This document shows positions 1-6,911 of a stretch of 10,636 nt of DNA, piece by piece; within the stretch, counting starts at the first letter, position 1; each line of letters starts with the position of its first letter. Origin of the DNA: Prevotellaceae bacterium (GTDB lineage: Bacteria; Bacteroidota; Bacteroidia; Bacteroidales; UBA932); the NCBI GenBank assembly GCA_031264645.1, contig JAISDR010000141.1, positions 1 to 10,636 on the forward strand, in the 5' to 3' direction. The notes below the pieces were generated by a model. It was not told where the DNA came from, did not search any database, and saw only the letters and a program-made list of their open reading frames with translations. Made by a program: the position numbers and the translations under genes.

Positions 1-708
1 AACAGGGGAAAGGCGGACGTCTGGTTTGGCAACCTCCTGGGAGCAATAGGCGCCGGCGATAACAGGTTTACGGCAGCGAAGGAATGGGGCTCTTACGCAA
101 GTCCGCTCATAAACAAAATCTTCAACGACGCCGAACACGCGGCGCGCCTGACGGATGCAGAGAAGCGCAGACTGGCAGAATGGGTGGATCTCAACGCAAC
201 ATATTATGGCGACTATGCCTCAAATTACGCATACAACCCGAACGGGCGTTCGCCGCTCAGCCAGGCAGACCTCGAAGCGATTGGCGACTGCACGGGCGGA
301 AAGTCGGCATGGGACAACAATTGGAGAGAAAACCGGACAATGCCGATATACTTCGACAATCCGGAAAAAAGCCCCGTACTGAAAGGTCTTACGGGGACAA
401 ACTACGACAGCGCGCTGTCTCTGATAACAAAAGGACATAAGCAGCTTAAAGCCGATCCCGACGTGGACTGGGCGGGCGTCGCAGCCATGCCCGGCAATCC
501 TGACGCAGTTCCGGACAGGCAGTACGCACGCAGAGCGACAGACCAGTGGAGGCTCGACAAGGTTCTTATGCGCAACGCAATAGAGGCTGCCAACAGAAAG
601 GCGATCGCGGAAGGCAGAAAACGCTATGACAATCTGCTTGATCCGGACCCGGCAAATTATTTGCCCGAGTGGCCCGATTCGGCTGCACAACCTTATCCGG
701 GACGTTAG
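1..708 (+). CDS. HzsA-related protein, C-terminal fragment (5' end outside window)
   Basis: The reading frame is open from the first base and ends at TAG 706-708, giving 235 residues of a longer protein; GTG at 184 lies inside the conserved part and is not a start. Residues about 50-70 carry a helix rich in charged residues followed by W-V-D-L-N-A-T-Y-Y-G, which resembles the 'W-[IL]-D-x-N-x-x-[FY]-Y-G' segment near the end of HzsA-related proteins (hydrazine synthase alpha middle-domain relatives, often with planctomycete cytochrome-type domains). The tail, with K-S-P-V-L-K-G-L-T then A-L-S-L-I-T-K-G and a D-V-D-W-A-G-V segment, also fits the end of that family. Such proteins are usually exported. 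No CxxCH haem motif lies in the visible part, so haem binding cannot be judged. By eye the GC content and use of GGC/GCC/ACG codons are higher than in the genes to the right. It runs convergent to the HTCS gene. The family call rests on remembered motifs, so confidence is moderate. Confidence 0.5.
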   Translation, partial: NRGKADVWFGNLLGAIGAGDNRFTAAKEWGSYASPLINKIFNDAEHAARLTDAEKRRLAEWVDLNATYYGDYASNYAYNPNGRSPLSQADLEAIGDCTGGKSAWDNNWRENRTMPIYFDNPEKSPVLKGLTGTNYDSALSLITKGHKQLKADPDVDWAGVAAMPGNPDAVPDRQYARRATDQWRLDKVLMRNAIEAANRKAIAEGRKRYDNLLDPDPANYLPEWPDSAAQPYPGR

Positions 709-1132
709 AAAACAAACAGAAATTTGTTGTCAAGGTACGCGAAATAAATAAGATGTAAGTAACATGTAAAAAATAAAATGGCAAGATTTTACTCGGATGT
801 ACGGCTGTTCCGAACATGTTCTGAAGTTTTCCGAACATGTTCCGGAGTTTTCCGAACATGTTCCGAAGTTTTCCGAACATGTTCCGAAGTTTTCCGAACA
901 TGTTCCGGAGTTTTCCGAACATGTTCCGGAATTTTCCGAACATGTTCCGGAGTTTTCCGAACATGTTCCGGAATTTTCCGACACATCCGGAGCGTCAAAA
1001 TCGGAATTTGGAAATACGAAATATTCGATGACAATGTGCCTTAGTAAATGCTTCTTAATATAATTGCCATCTTATTTTTTATACATTACTAAATTATTAT
1101 AATAATAAGCGTTTTATGAAATCTTTGTGTTC
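709..1132. other. Convergent intergenic region carrying a palindrome array
   Basis: This 424-bp stretch separates the ends of two convergent genes. Apart from the tandem array at about 806-989 it is AT-rich and I see no gene in it. Several frames stay open across the array, but only because the 21-bp unit is seven codons long and contains no stop in any frame; the resulting peptides are the same seven residues over and over and have no family resemblance. A short inverted repeat AACAAA-6 nt-TTTGTT sits at 711-728, just after the left gene. It is too weak and AT-rich to call a terminator. Confidence 0.7.
806..989. repeat. Tandem array of a 21-bp unit with a perfect 10-bp palindrome core
   Basis: The palindrome GAACATGTTC occurs exactly eight times, starting at 812, 833, 854, 875, 896, 917, 938 and 959, always 21 bp apart. 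A ninth, decayed copy (GACACATCCG) starts at 980. The 11-bp linkers read CGRARTTTTCC and differ almost only by A/G at two positions; the first has TG instead of CG. The last four linkers alternate GAG, GAA, GAG, GAA, so the array has partly grown by copying a 42-bp double unit (906-947, then 948-989). Twenty-one bp is two turns of B-DNA, so all cores face the same side of the helix. The unit is not a CRISPR repeat, because there are no unique spacers. The core has a 2-bp centre, unlike the GAAC-N4-GTTC SOS box of Gram-positive LexA. Confidence 0.93.
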
Positions 1133-4100
1133 TTATTGGGCTTTGTGGGAAACTTTCTTTTGTTTCAAATACTCCGAAGGCAACATTCCATATTCTTCCT
1201 TGAAACATTCACGGAAGTATCCGATATCTTTAAATCCTGATTTGTCGGCAGTTTCGGATATATTGTATGTACCTGACAAGAGCAGACGGGCTGCATTTTT
1301 CAATCTTATTTTACGGATAAATTCGGTTGCCGGCATTCCTGTTAATCCCTTTACTTTCCGATAAAATGCAGATTGACTCATATTCATTTTTTCCGTTATG
1401 AAAACAATATTCAGATGTTCGTTATCAAGATTAGCCTCAATGACAGCCATTATTTTAGACAAAAATTCCTCGTCTAATTTACTCATTTCCGTCAGTTTGT
1501 CCGACAGTGTTATCTGTTCGGCAGCGGTATTTGTTTTTATTTGTTCCATAATTTGCTGTGCCAGTTTTTGGCGCGATTCCAGCAGATTATTCATGCGGCT
1601 GCGTAATAATCTAGCGCTGAAAGGCTTTGTCATGTATGAATCAGCGCCGCTATTGTATCCTTCTTCCTTATCTTGAATAGCGTCTTTTGCCGTCAGGAGG
1701 ATAATCGGGATATGACTTGTACGTACATCGTCCTTCAATGTACGGCACAGTTCGATACCGTCCATTACAGGCATCATAATGTCACAGACAATTATATTGG
1801 GAATATATTTACGTGCGGCGTCGAGACCTTCCTTTCCGTCGGCAGCCGTGATAATTTTGTAGTTAGCGGCAAAAGAGGTCGATATATAATTTCGTATTTC
1901 ATCATTATCCTCGACAACAAGTAAAACAGGGCTGGTACAGGCATCCTTTTCTTCGTCAGAATCGGTGTTAATATCTGTTTCATCGGATATTGACGTCTCC
2001 GGATTATCATTTTCCCTGTGTACGGCATTGGGATATGTATTTTCGGTCAGTATGCGAAAAGTAAACGTAGAGCCTTTACCCTCTGAGCTTTCGGCATAAA
2101 CCGCACCTTCGTGCAGTTCGGCAAGCGACTTGACCAGAGCCAAGCCGATACCCGTACCTGAAGCCTGATGTTTATTTTTAGCCTGATAATAACGGTCGAA
2201 AATATATGGAAGCGATTCGGCATCAATACCGTAACCCGTATCGCTCACTTCGATGTCGGAATAACTGACACTATTATCAATGACTTCGCGCAACGATATC
2301 CGGATTTCTCCTTTAGGAGTATATTTCATTGCGTTCGAGAGAAAATTGTTCAGCGCTATAGTAATTACATCGGAATCGAAATATAAAACAGCATTTTTTG
2401 TTTCGATATTGATATGAAAATTCACCTTGTCATTATGGTTTATTTCCTTGTATCGCAGACCTGTTTCCGTAACTAAACTTGCGAGATTACCTTTACAGAC
2501 AGTCAGTTTGCGGTTTTGTGTTTCTGTTTTCCGAAATTCGAGAATCTGGTTGATAAGATTCAGAAGCCGGATAGCGCTGTCGTGTATTATATTAATTTTC
2601 TTGATATAAGTATCCGGCAGATTATTGTCGTTGACTAAATCTTCGAGCGGACCGAGAATAAGGGTTAACGGCGTCCGTAATTCATGGGTAATGTTAGTAT
2701 AAAAACGCAGGCGTTCTTCGTTAAGTCCCTGTTTACTGATATTTTCTTTTCGTTCAAGTTCCAGAGAACTTTCGAGTTTTATTTTGTTTTTATAGAAATG
2801 GACAAATGAATAAACAAGTGAAAAAAACAAACAGACGTATAACATTTTAGCATACCACGTAAGCCAAAGCGGAGGCAGTATATGAATAGTTAACGAAGCG
2901 ATATGCGATTCGTCCCATTCATGATTTCTCAGGCGGGCTTTAATTTTGAAACGATAGTTGCCATATGCTATATTCCTGAAAGTCACTTGATTTTCACCTT
3001 GCGTATTCGACCATCCGTCTTCGAGACCTTCAATCATATAAGCATATTCCACCAGATTGCTTTGCGAATAATCGGGAACGGTAAACGACAGCCGAAACGA
3101 ATTTTGTTTGTACGGCAAACGTATAGCGCCCTGCTCTACCGGGACAAAAAATCCACCCTGACGGCTTTCTATCTGCTTGTCAAGAACCTCACAATCCAGA
3201 ATATGCACAGGCGACACTTGACGAATTTCGGCAAAATCGTTCGGGTCAAAATAGCAAACTCCACCCAGAGAACCAAAATAAATCAAACCGTCGGACGAAA
3301 TACCGGCAGAACCCTGTATAAAATTCTCCATTGGAATGCCATCCCTGTAATTATAATTATCAAATTTCCTGTTTTGTTTATCCCAAAAAGAAATTCCATT
3401 GTCGGTACTTATCCATATATTATTGTTCATATCGCCTTGGATAGCAAGTACGTGACTGTTCTCAATACCTTCTTTATCGCCATACAGTTCAAAATCGGCA
3501 GGCGTTTCGGTGTCTTTGAAATATGCAATACCATTACGGGTTGCCGCCCAGATATCTCCTTCCATATCCATATAAAGGTGAAAAATCGCATTTGAACAGA
3601 AGCCGTTATCGACTTCGATATGCGAAACTAATTGGTTATCGGCATTAAAGACAAAAATACCTTTGCCGAAAGTCCCAATCCACAATTTCCCCTGCCGGTC
3701 GCGCAGAATGCTGTATACCGTCTTGTCGGTAAGGTGTTTGTTGATTTGTTCTTCATTTTTGAGGCAGTTGTTTTGATACGAAAAAATTCCCCTTTCTGTG
3801 CCTGTAAGCATTTTGCCGTCAGTATCTTCAAAAAAGACGATAAAACCAATATTGCCTGCGTCTAACTTTACACGACTGAACTGACTGTTACGTTCGTTAT
3901 ATCTTAAAATGCCTTCGTTATACAATCCGAACCATATATGCCCCTGCCTGTCGTTTTTGATTGCAACAACATTATTGCGAGGATTAACTGTGTACCCGGA
4001 AATGTCTATTACCGTCTTTTCCTGATTGTTCCGAAACAGGATGATTTCGTTTTCACCGCCTGCCCATATTTGTTCCCCGTCGGAAAAAATTCCCCAGACA

Positions 4101-5191
4101 GGTTTATTTTTCATTGCGTTGGTGTATGGAAGCATTTGAAACAGAGGTTGGGTGTGACCGATAAAATCAATTCCGCTGCCATAATTTCCTGTCCAGATAT
4201 TGCCGAAAGAATCCTGAAGAAAGTTTTGAATATTGCCTGAAGGAAACATATTGTTGTTTGCGGATATTATATTGCGGAACTTTACTTTTTCGGGACTGAT
4301 GAACATGGCGCTGTTCAAATCGAAGATACTGATACCGCCATTTCCCGAGGCTATCCATAGTGTCCCGTCGTCCATTTCGCGGATGCTTTGAATGTGGTCG
4401 GTAATCAGCGAGAAAGGGTCGTTTTTTTTATGCCGGAAACAGATGAAATTATCCGTTTGAGGGTTGTAAAGAGCAAGCCCCTGATTTGTACCTGTCCAGA
4501 CGTTTTTCTGTTGGTCGATACAGATTGAATAAACGGTATTGCCCGGTATGCTATACGGATTTGAAGGGTCGTTGCAATAATTCCGCACAGTACTGTCTTT
4601 TAGATTAATAATGCTCATTCCATCGAAAGCATGACCTACATAGAGGTTGCCTTTGCTGTCTTCGACAGCGCACCAGTTAGGCGATTTCAAATCTTTAACA
4701 TTACTTTTATCGGAAAACAGTTTAAACTGTTTTGTTTTCTTGTCATAATGTTCTATCCCAACATGATAATGAGTAATCCAGACGCCGTTTACGGCGTGCG
4801 AAAGGTGAACGACATCGTTAGTTACCAGTCCGTTTTCGACTGTATAATTATGGAAACCGTATGTTTTACAATCAAAAACACTGATTCCATCGCGTTGCGA
4901 CCCTATCCACAGAGTATTTCCTTCTTTGTCGTAAAGAAGAGTATTCAATTCGTTGCCAACGATTATGGAATTACTTTTTTTATAAACAGTAAATAATCGA
5001 CCGTCGAAACAATTCAGTCCCGATTCGGTTGCAATCCAAATACGACCTTGACCGTCGTAAACCATATCTTTCACATAGTTGTTTGACAGACCGTTTTCGA
5101 CGCCCAAATGCTTAAGCGCATACGGTTGAGCAACGCAAATTCCAGACAACAACAACAACAAACATAAACAAAAAATCCTTATTCCTTTCAT
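1133..5191 (-). CDS. Hybrid two-component system sensor-regulator (HTCS), AraC output
   Basis: One inner-membrane protein of 1,352 residues joins sensor, kinase, receiver and transcription factor. Numbering from the ATG at 5191: a signal peptide (about 1-21, K-G-I-R-I-F-C-L-C then leucines, cleavage near V-A/Q); periplasmic two-component-type propeller repeats, many with I/L-W-I-G/A-T (about 22-650); a Y_Y_Y domain (about 690-772, E-Y-A-Y-M-I-E-G-L-E-D-G-W); one membrane helix (about 775-800); a HisKA domain with the phospho-acceptor His836 in T-H-E-L-R-T-P; an HATPase with N-N-F-L-S-N-A-M-K-Y, D-T-G-Y-G-I-D and G-T-G-I-G-L-A-L; a receiver with acidic pocket V-E-D-N-D, phospho-acceptor Asp1137 in C-D-I-M-M-P and Lys in T-K-P-F; and a C-terminal AraC-type double HTH (about 1250-1345). 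All catalytic residues are intact and the length is normal for the family. The frame extends upstream to 5308, but those 39 residues are not signal-like and would bury the signal peptide, so 5191 is preferred. A TAnnTTTG match only 4 bp before this ATG hints at leaderless transcription, but no -33 element supports it. HTCS proteins usually sense glycans and activate neighbouring genes; the ligand here is unknown. Confidence 0.95.
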   Translation of the reverse strand: MKGIRIFCLCLLLLLSGICVAQPYALKHLGVENGLSNNYVKDMVYDGQGRIWIATESGLNCFDGRLFTVYKKSNSIIVGNELNTLLYDKEGNTLWIGSQRDGISVFDCKTYGFHNYTVENGLVTNDVVHLSHAVNGVWITHYHVGIEHYDKKTKQFKLFSDKSNVKDLKSPNWCAVEDSKGNLYVGHAFDGMSIINLKDSTVRNYCNDPSNPYSIPGNTVYSICIDQQKNVWTGTNQGLALYNPQTDNFICFRHKKNDPFSLITDHIQSIREMDDGTLWIASGNGGISIFDLNSAMFISPEKVKFRNIISANNNMFPSGNIQNFLQDSFGNIWTGNYGSGIDFIGHTQPLFQMLPYTNAMKNKPVWGIFSDGEQIWAGGENEIILFRNNQEKTVIDISGYTVNPRNNVVAIKNDRQGHIWFGLYNEGILRYNERNSQFSRVKLDAGNIGFIVFFEDTDGKMLTGTERGIFSYQNNCLKNEEQINKHLTDKTVYSILRDRQGKLWIGTFGKGIFVFNADNQLVSHIEVDNGFCSNAIFHLYMDMEGDIWAATRNGIAYFKDTETPADFELYGDKEGIENSHVLAIQGDMNNNIWISTDNGISFWDKQNRKFDNYNYRDGIPMENFIQGSAGISSDGLIYFGSLGGVCYFDPNDFAEIRQVSPVHILDCEVLDKQIESRQGGFFVPVEQGAIRLPYKQNSFRLSFTVPDYSQSNLVEYAYMIEGLEDGWSNTQGENQVTFRNIAYGNYRFKIKARLRNHEWDESHIASLTIHILPPLWLTWYAKMLYVCLFFSLVYSFVHFYKNKIKLESSLELERKENISKQGLNEERLRFYTNITHELRTPLTLILGPLEDLVNDNNLPDTYIKKINIIHDSAIRLLNLINQILEFRKTETQNRKLTVCKGNLASLVTETGLRYKEINHNDKVNFHINIETKNAVLYFDSDVITIALNNFLSNAMKYTPKGEIRISLREVIDNSVSYSDIEVSDTGYGIDAESLPYIFDRYYQAKNKHQASGTGIGLALVKSLAELHEGAVYAESSEGKGSTFTFRILTENTYPNAVHRENDNPETSISDETDINTDSDEEKDACTSPVLLVVEDNDEIRNYISTSFAANYKIITAADGKEGLDAARKYIPNIIVCDIMMPVMDGIELCRTLKDDVRTSHIPIILLTAKDAIQDKEEGYNSGADSYMTKPFSARLLRSRMNNLLESRQKLAQQIMEQIKTNTAAEQITLSDKLTEMSKLDEEFLSKIMAVIEANLDNEHLNIVFITEKMNMSQSAFYRKVKGLTGMPATEFIRKIRLKNAARLLLSGTYNISETADKSGFKDIGYFRECFKEEYGMLPSEYLKQKKVSHKAQ

Positions 5192-5317
5192 AGCGCAAAA
5201 ATAATACTTTTTTTCGGGTTCGGACTTTCGCCGTTTTTTAGAACGCTTGAATAATTGTCTTATATTTAGTTCATTATATTGGCAAAACGCAAAATCAAGT
5301 TCAATCAATAATCAATT

Positions 5318-5440
5318 TTGAACGATTTACCATGCTAATTGAACGATTTACCCATCTTTTTTTCTGTGAACGGTAAATCGTTCATTACCGATTTACCCCG
5401 TTAAATTGACTTGTTTACCTCACATTTTGACCGATTCGCC
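5318..5440. promoter_or_regulatory. Probable AraC-type operator: repeated TTGAnCGATTTACC sites at about 21-bp spacing
   Basis: GAACGATTTACC occurs exactly at 5320-5331 and 5341-5352, which are 21 bp apart, and inverted as GGTAAATCGTTC at 5372-5383. Weaker direct copies end at 5397 (CGATTTACC intact), 5419 (GACTTGTTTACC) and 5440 (GACCGATTCGCC), spaced 22 and 21 bp. Direct half-sites two helical turns apart are the classic layout for AraC-family activators (araI1/araI2 are 21 bp apart). The HTCS encoded next door has an AraC-type output domain, and the last site ends at the base before the -33 element, where a class II activator would touch RNA polymerase. The repeats are seen; the assignment of this HTCS as the binder is inferred. 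Confidence 0.7.
5340..5397. repeat. Nested inverted repeats within the operator
   Basis: TGAACGATTTACC at 5340-5352 and GGTAAATCGTTCA at 5372-5384 form a perfect 13-bp inverted repeat with a 19-bp T-rich spacer. The right arm also pairs with the next site: GGTAAATCG at 5372-5380 and CGATTTACC at 5389-5397 are a perfect 9-bp inverted repeat with an 8-bp spacer. The central inverted copy may mark a switch between looped or alternative bound states, as direct and inverted sites coexist. It lies upstream of the predicted promoter, so it is more likely DNA-level control than an RNA attenuator of the operon. Confidence 0.75.
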
Positions 5441-5473
5441 TATTGTATATATTTGTTATACACCTTACCTTTG
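5441..5473 (+). promoter_or_regulatory. Bacteroidetes-type promoter for the ExbB-ExbD operon
   Basis: TACCTTTG at 5466-5473, followed by CACC, is an exact match to the Bacteroidetes primary sigma factor -7 element TAnnTTTG. A TATTG at 5441-5445 gives a -33 TTG 20 bp upstream, the usual spacing. Transcription would start near 5478-5482, leaving a leader of about 30 nt before the ATG at 5511. A second TAnnTTTG match (TATATTTG, 5448-5455) overlaps the spacer and is an alternative. The leader shows no strong Shine-Dalgarno sequence, only an A-rich stretch, as is common in this phylum. Confidence 0.65.
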
Positions 5474-5510
5474 CACCGAATTTGCATCGAAATTATAATA
5501 AGTAAAATAT

Positions 5511-6881
5511 ATGAGAAAAATAAAGATTTTAATGTTATTGGCTGTTACAGTTGCGCCAATATTTACGACGACAACACTAAAGGCTCAGACATCAAAAAAA
5601 TACGCTATATTCGGCGATACTTTGACAACTGATGCACAGTGGCAAGGCAAAGATTTTTCACGTAAAGGGGGATATATTGCAGGCAGCAATTCCCGATATA
5701 TTTACGTAAATCCTAAAGACTCCGCTATAATTGCGGGATTATCTATTCCTGTTCGCGAAAACCCGGCTCCGGGCGAGTATCGCTATATCAGTTTTGCGTG
5801 GGTAAAATGGGGCGGCGAACAAATTGCCATGAGATTTGAACACGATTCCACCGCCAAATATTCGGCGTCAGTGAAGAGAAAGTATAATTACACTTATTTT
5901 GCGGGCGAAGTAAATGATTTGACGGGACTGAGGATTGCAACAAAAGCTCCTGGCAACTGGGTGGTGACCACGCGCGATTTGTGGAAAGATTTTGGTAACT
6001 TCACTCTTACAGGCATTTCATTTATTTGTCCTGTAAGACGTGACGCCGGTTTTGATGCTGTTTATCTTGGTCGCTCTCAAAATGATTTTGGAAATGCGCC
6101 ACAGATAGTTCCGGACAAAGTAGCCACGCCGCAGGCTGTCGGAGGAGATGAAGGCTTGTCGCCTGCAGAAGACGATGAAGGCGGGCAATCCGAAATGTCT
6201 GCTGAAGGCGGGCAATCCGAAATGTCTGTTGAAGAAGAAGGACAATCTGCCGCCGTTCAAATAGACTGGGCAGCTCAGATAAGAGCCGGCGGAGCTTGGA
6301 TGTATCCGCTCTATCTGTTGGGTGTGATGGCGTTGGCAGTAGCCTTACAGCGAATGATGACCTCGCGTGCGAAGTATCTGGCTCCCCGAAAATTGCGTAC
6401 AGCCGTGCGCGACAGTCTCTCCAAAGGCAATATTGATGACGCTGTCACTGCATGCGAGAAGTATTCATCGACCTTATCCAAATCGGTACAGTTCATTTTT
6501 TTACATCGGAATGCAGGACGGGAAGCCGTCAGTCAAACGGCAGGCGACATAGCCTCTCGCGACATACGCGCTCACATAGCCCGCATTTATCCGCTGTCGG
6601 TCATCGCTTCCATCGCGCCGCTACTCGGCTTGCTCGGTACAATTGTAGGTATGATCGAAGCATTTGGAATTGTCGCTTTGTATGGAGATGAAGGCGGCGC
6701 CGCCATTCTGTCGGATTCAATATCGAAAGCTCTTATCACTACTGCGGCAGGTTTGATTATAGCAGCCCCGTCGATTTACATCTATTTTGTGATAAAAAAC
6801 AAAATAATGCGACTGGCGTCTCTGATTGAAATAGAAATAGAAAATGTGATTACCACATTGTATCTGAACGATAAACAGTAA
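5511..6881 (+). CDS. exbB: ExbB/TolQ-type proton channel with a large periplasmic N-terminal domain
   Basis: This 456-residue protein is about twice the length of a plain ExbB. A signal peptide (about 1-25, ending L-K-A-Q) leads into a periplasmic domain of about 160 residues (30-190) with Y-R-Y-I-S-F-A-W, W-V-V-T-T-R-D-L-W-K-D-F-G-N-F-T-L-T-G and A-V-Y-L-G-R-S segments. These recall a beta-sandwich-like domain in planctomycete cytochrome-associated and HzsA-related proteins (from memory). A Glu/Gly/Ser-rich linker (about 205-250) carries a duplicated nine-residue unit. Then comes the MotA/TolQ/ExbB module: membrane helix 1 at about 262-281, a cytoplasmic loop, helix 2 with A-P-L-L-G-L-L-G-T-I-V-G (about 360-386) and helix 3 with I-S-K-A-L-I-T-T-A-A-G-L (about 404-428). 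Thr377 and Thr410/411 match the channel threonines of ExbB/TolQ. ExbB has its N-terminus outside, so the added domain would be periplasmic. It is first in the operon and followed after 30 bp by exbD. The channel call is secure; the N-terminal domain's role is unknown. Confidence 0.9.
   Translation: MRKIKILMLLAVTVAPIFTTTTLKAQTSKKYAIFGDTLTTDAQWQGKDFSRKGGYIAGSNSRYIYVNPKDSAIIAGLSIPVRENPAPGEYRYISFAWVKWGGEQIAMRFEHDSTAKYSASVKRKYNYTYFAGEVNDLTGLRIATKAPGNWVVTTRDLWKDFGNFTLTGISFICPVRRDAGFDAVYLGRSQNDFGNAPQIVPDKVATPQAVGGDEGLSPAEDDEGGQSEMSAEGGQSEMSVEEEGQSAAVQIDWAAQIRAGGAWMYPLYLLGVMALAVALQRMMTSRAKYLAPRKLRTAVRDSLSKGNIDDAVTACEKYSSTLSKSVQFIFLHRNAGREAVSQTAGDIASRDIRAHIARIYPLSVIASIAPLLGLLGTIVGMIEAFGIVALYGDEGGAAILSDSISKALITTAAGLIIAAPSIYIYFVIKNKIMRLASLIEIEIENVITTLYLNDKQ
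6177..6230 (+). repeat. Two tandem copies of a 27-bp in-frame repeat in the ExbB-like linker
   Basis: A 25-bp identical block starting GAAGGCGGGCAATCC occurs at 6177-6201 and 6204-6228, period 27 bp or nine codons, encoding E-G-G-Q-S-E-M-S plus one residue twice. It sits in the acidic, flexible linker between the periplasmic domain and the channel module, so copy-number change would alter linker length without breaking the frame. Confidence 0.9.
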
Positions 6882-6911
6882 ATTCATAACTCCTTAATAA
6901 AAAAGAAATCC

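Larger units (their letters stand above)
5192..5510. other. Divergent intergenic control region between HTCS and ExbB operon
   Basis: This 319-bp stretch lies between the HTCS start and the ExbB-like start on the other strand. The half next to the HTCS gene (5192-5310) is AT-rich and shows no clear sites apart from the possible -7 box mentioned under that gene. The other half (5317-5473) is dense with repeated TTGAnCGATTTACC-like sites and ends in a promoter reading into the operon. The arrangement suits a regulator controlling its divergent neighbour. Confidence 0.7.

Noticed and set aside
711..728. AACAAA/TTTGTT inverted repeat as terminator of the left gene
   Set aside because: Only six weak pairs, with no T-run after it on the plus strand.
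806..989. CRISPR array or SOS-box cluster
   Set aside because: No unique spacers are present, only a near-identical 11-bp linker. The core is GAAC-AT-GTTC with a 2-bp centre, unlike the 4-bp centre of the Gram-positive SOS box.
730..1063. Several overlapping open frames on both strands across the repeat array, encoding seven-residue repeats
   Set aside because: The 21-bp unit has no stop codon in any frame, so every frame stays open automatically; no start context or family likeness singles one out.
2168..4996. Plus-strand frames inside the HTCS gene, up to 230 codons
   Set aside because: They lie antisense to a protein with intact, ordered HTCS domains and show no recognisable features of their own.
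5192..5308. Upstream ATG at 5308 as the HTCS start
   Set aside because: It adds 39 mostly charged residues ahead of a clear signal peptide; the ATG at 5191 puts the signal peptide at the N-terminus.
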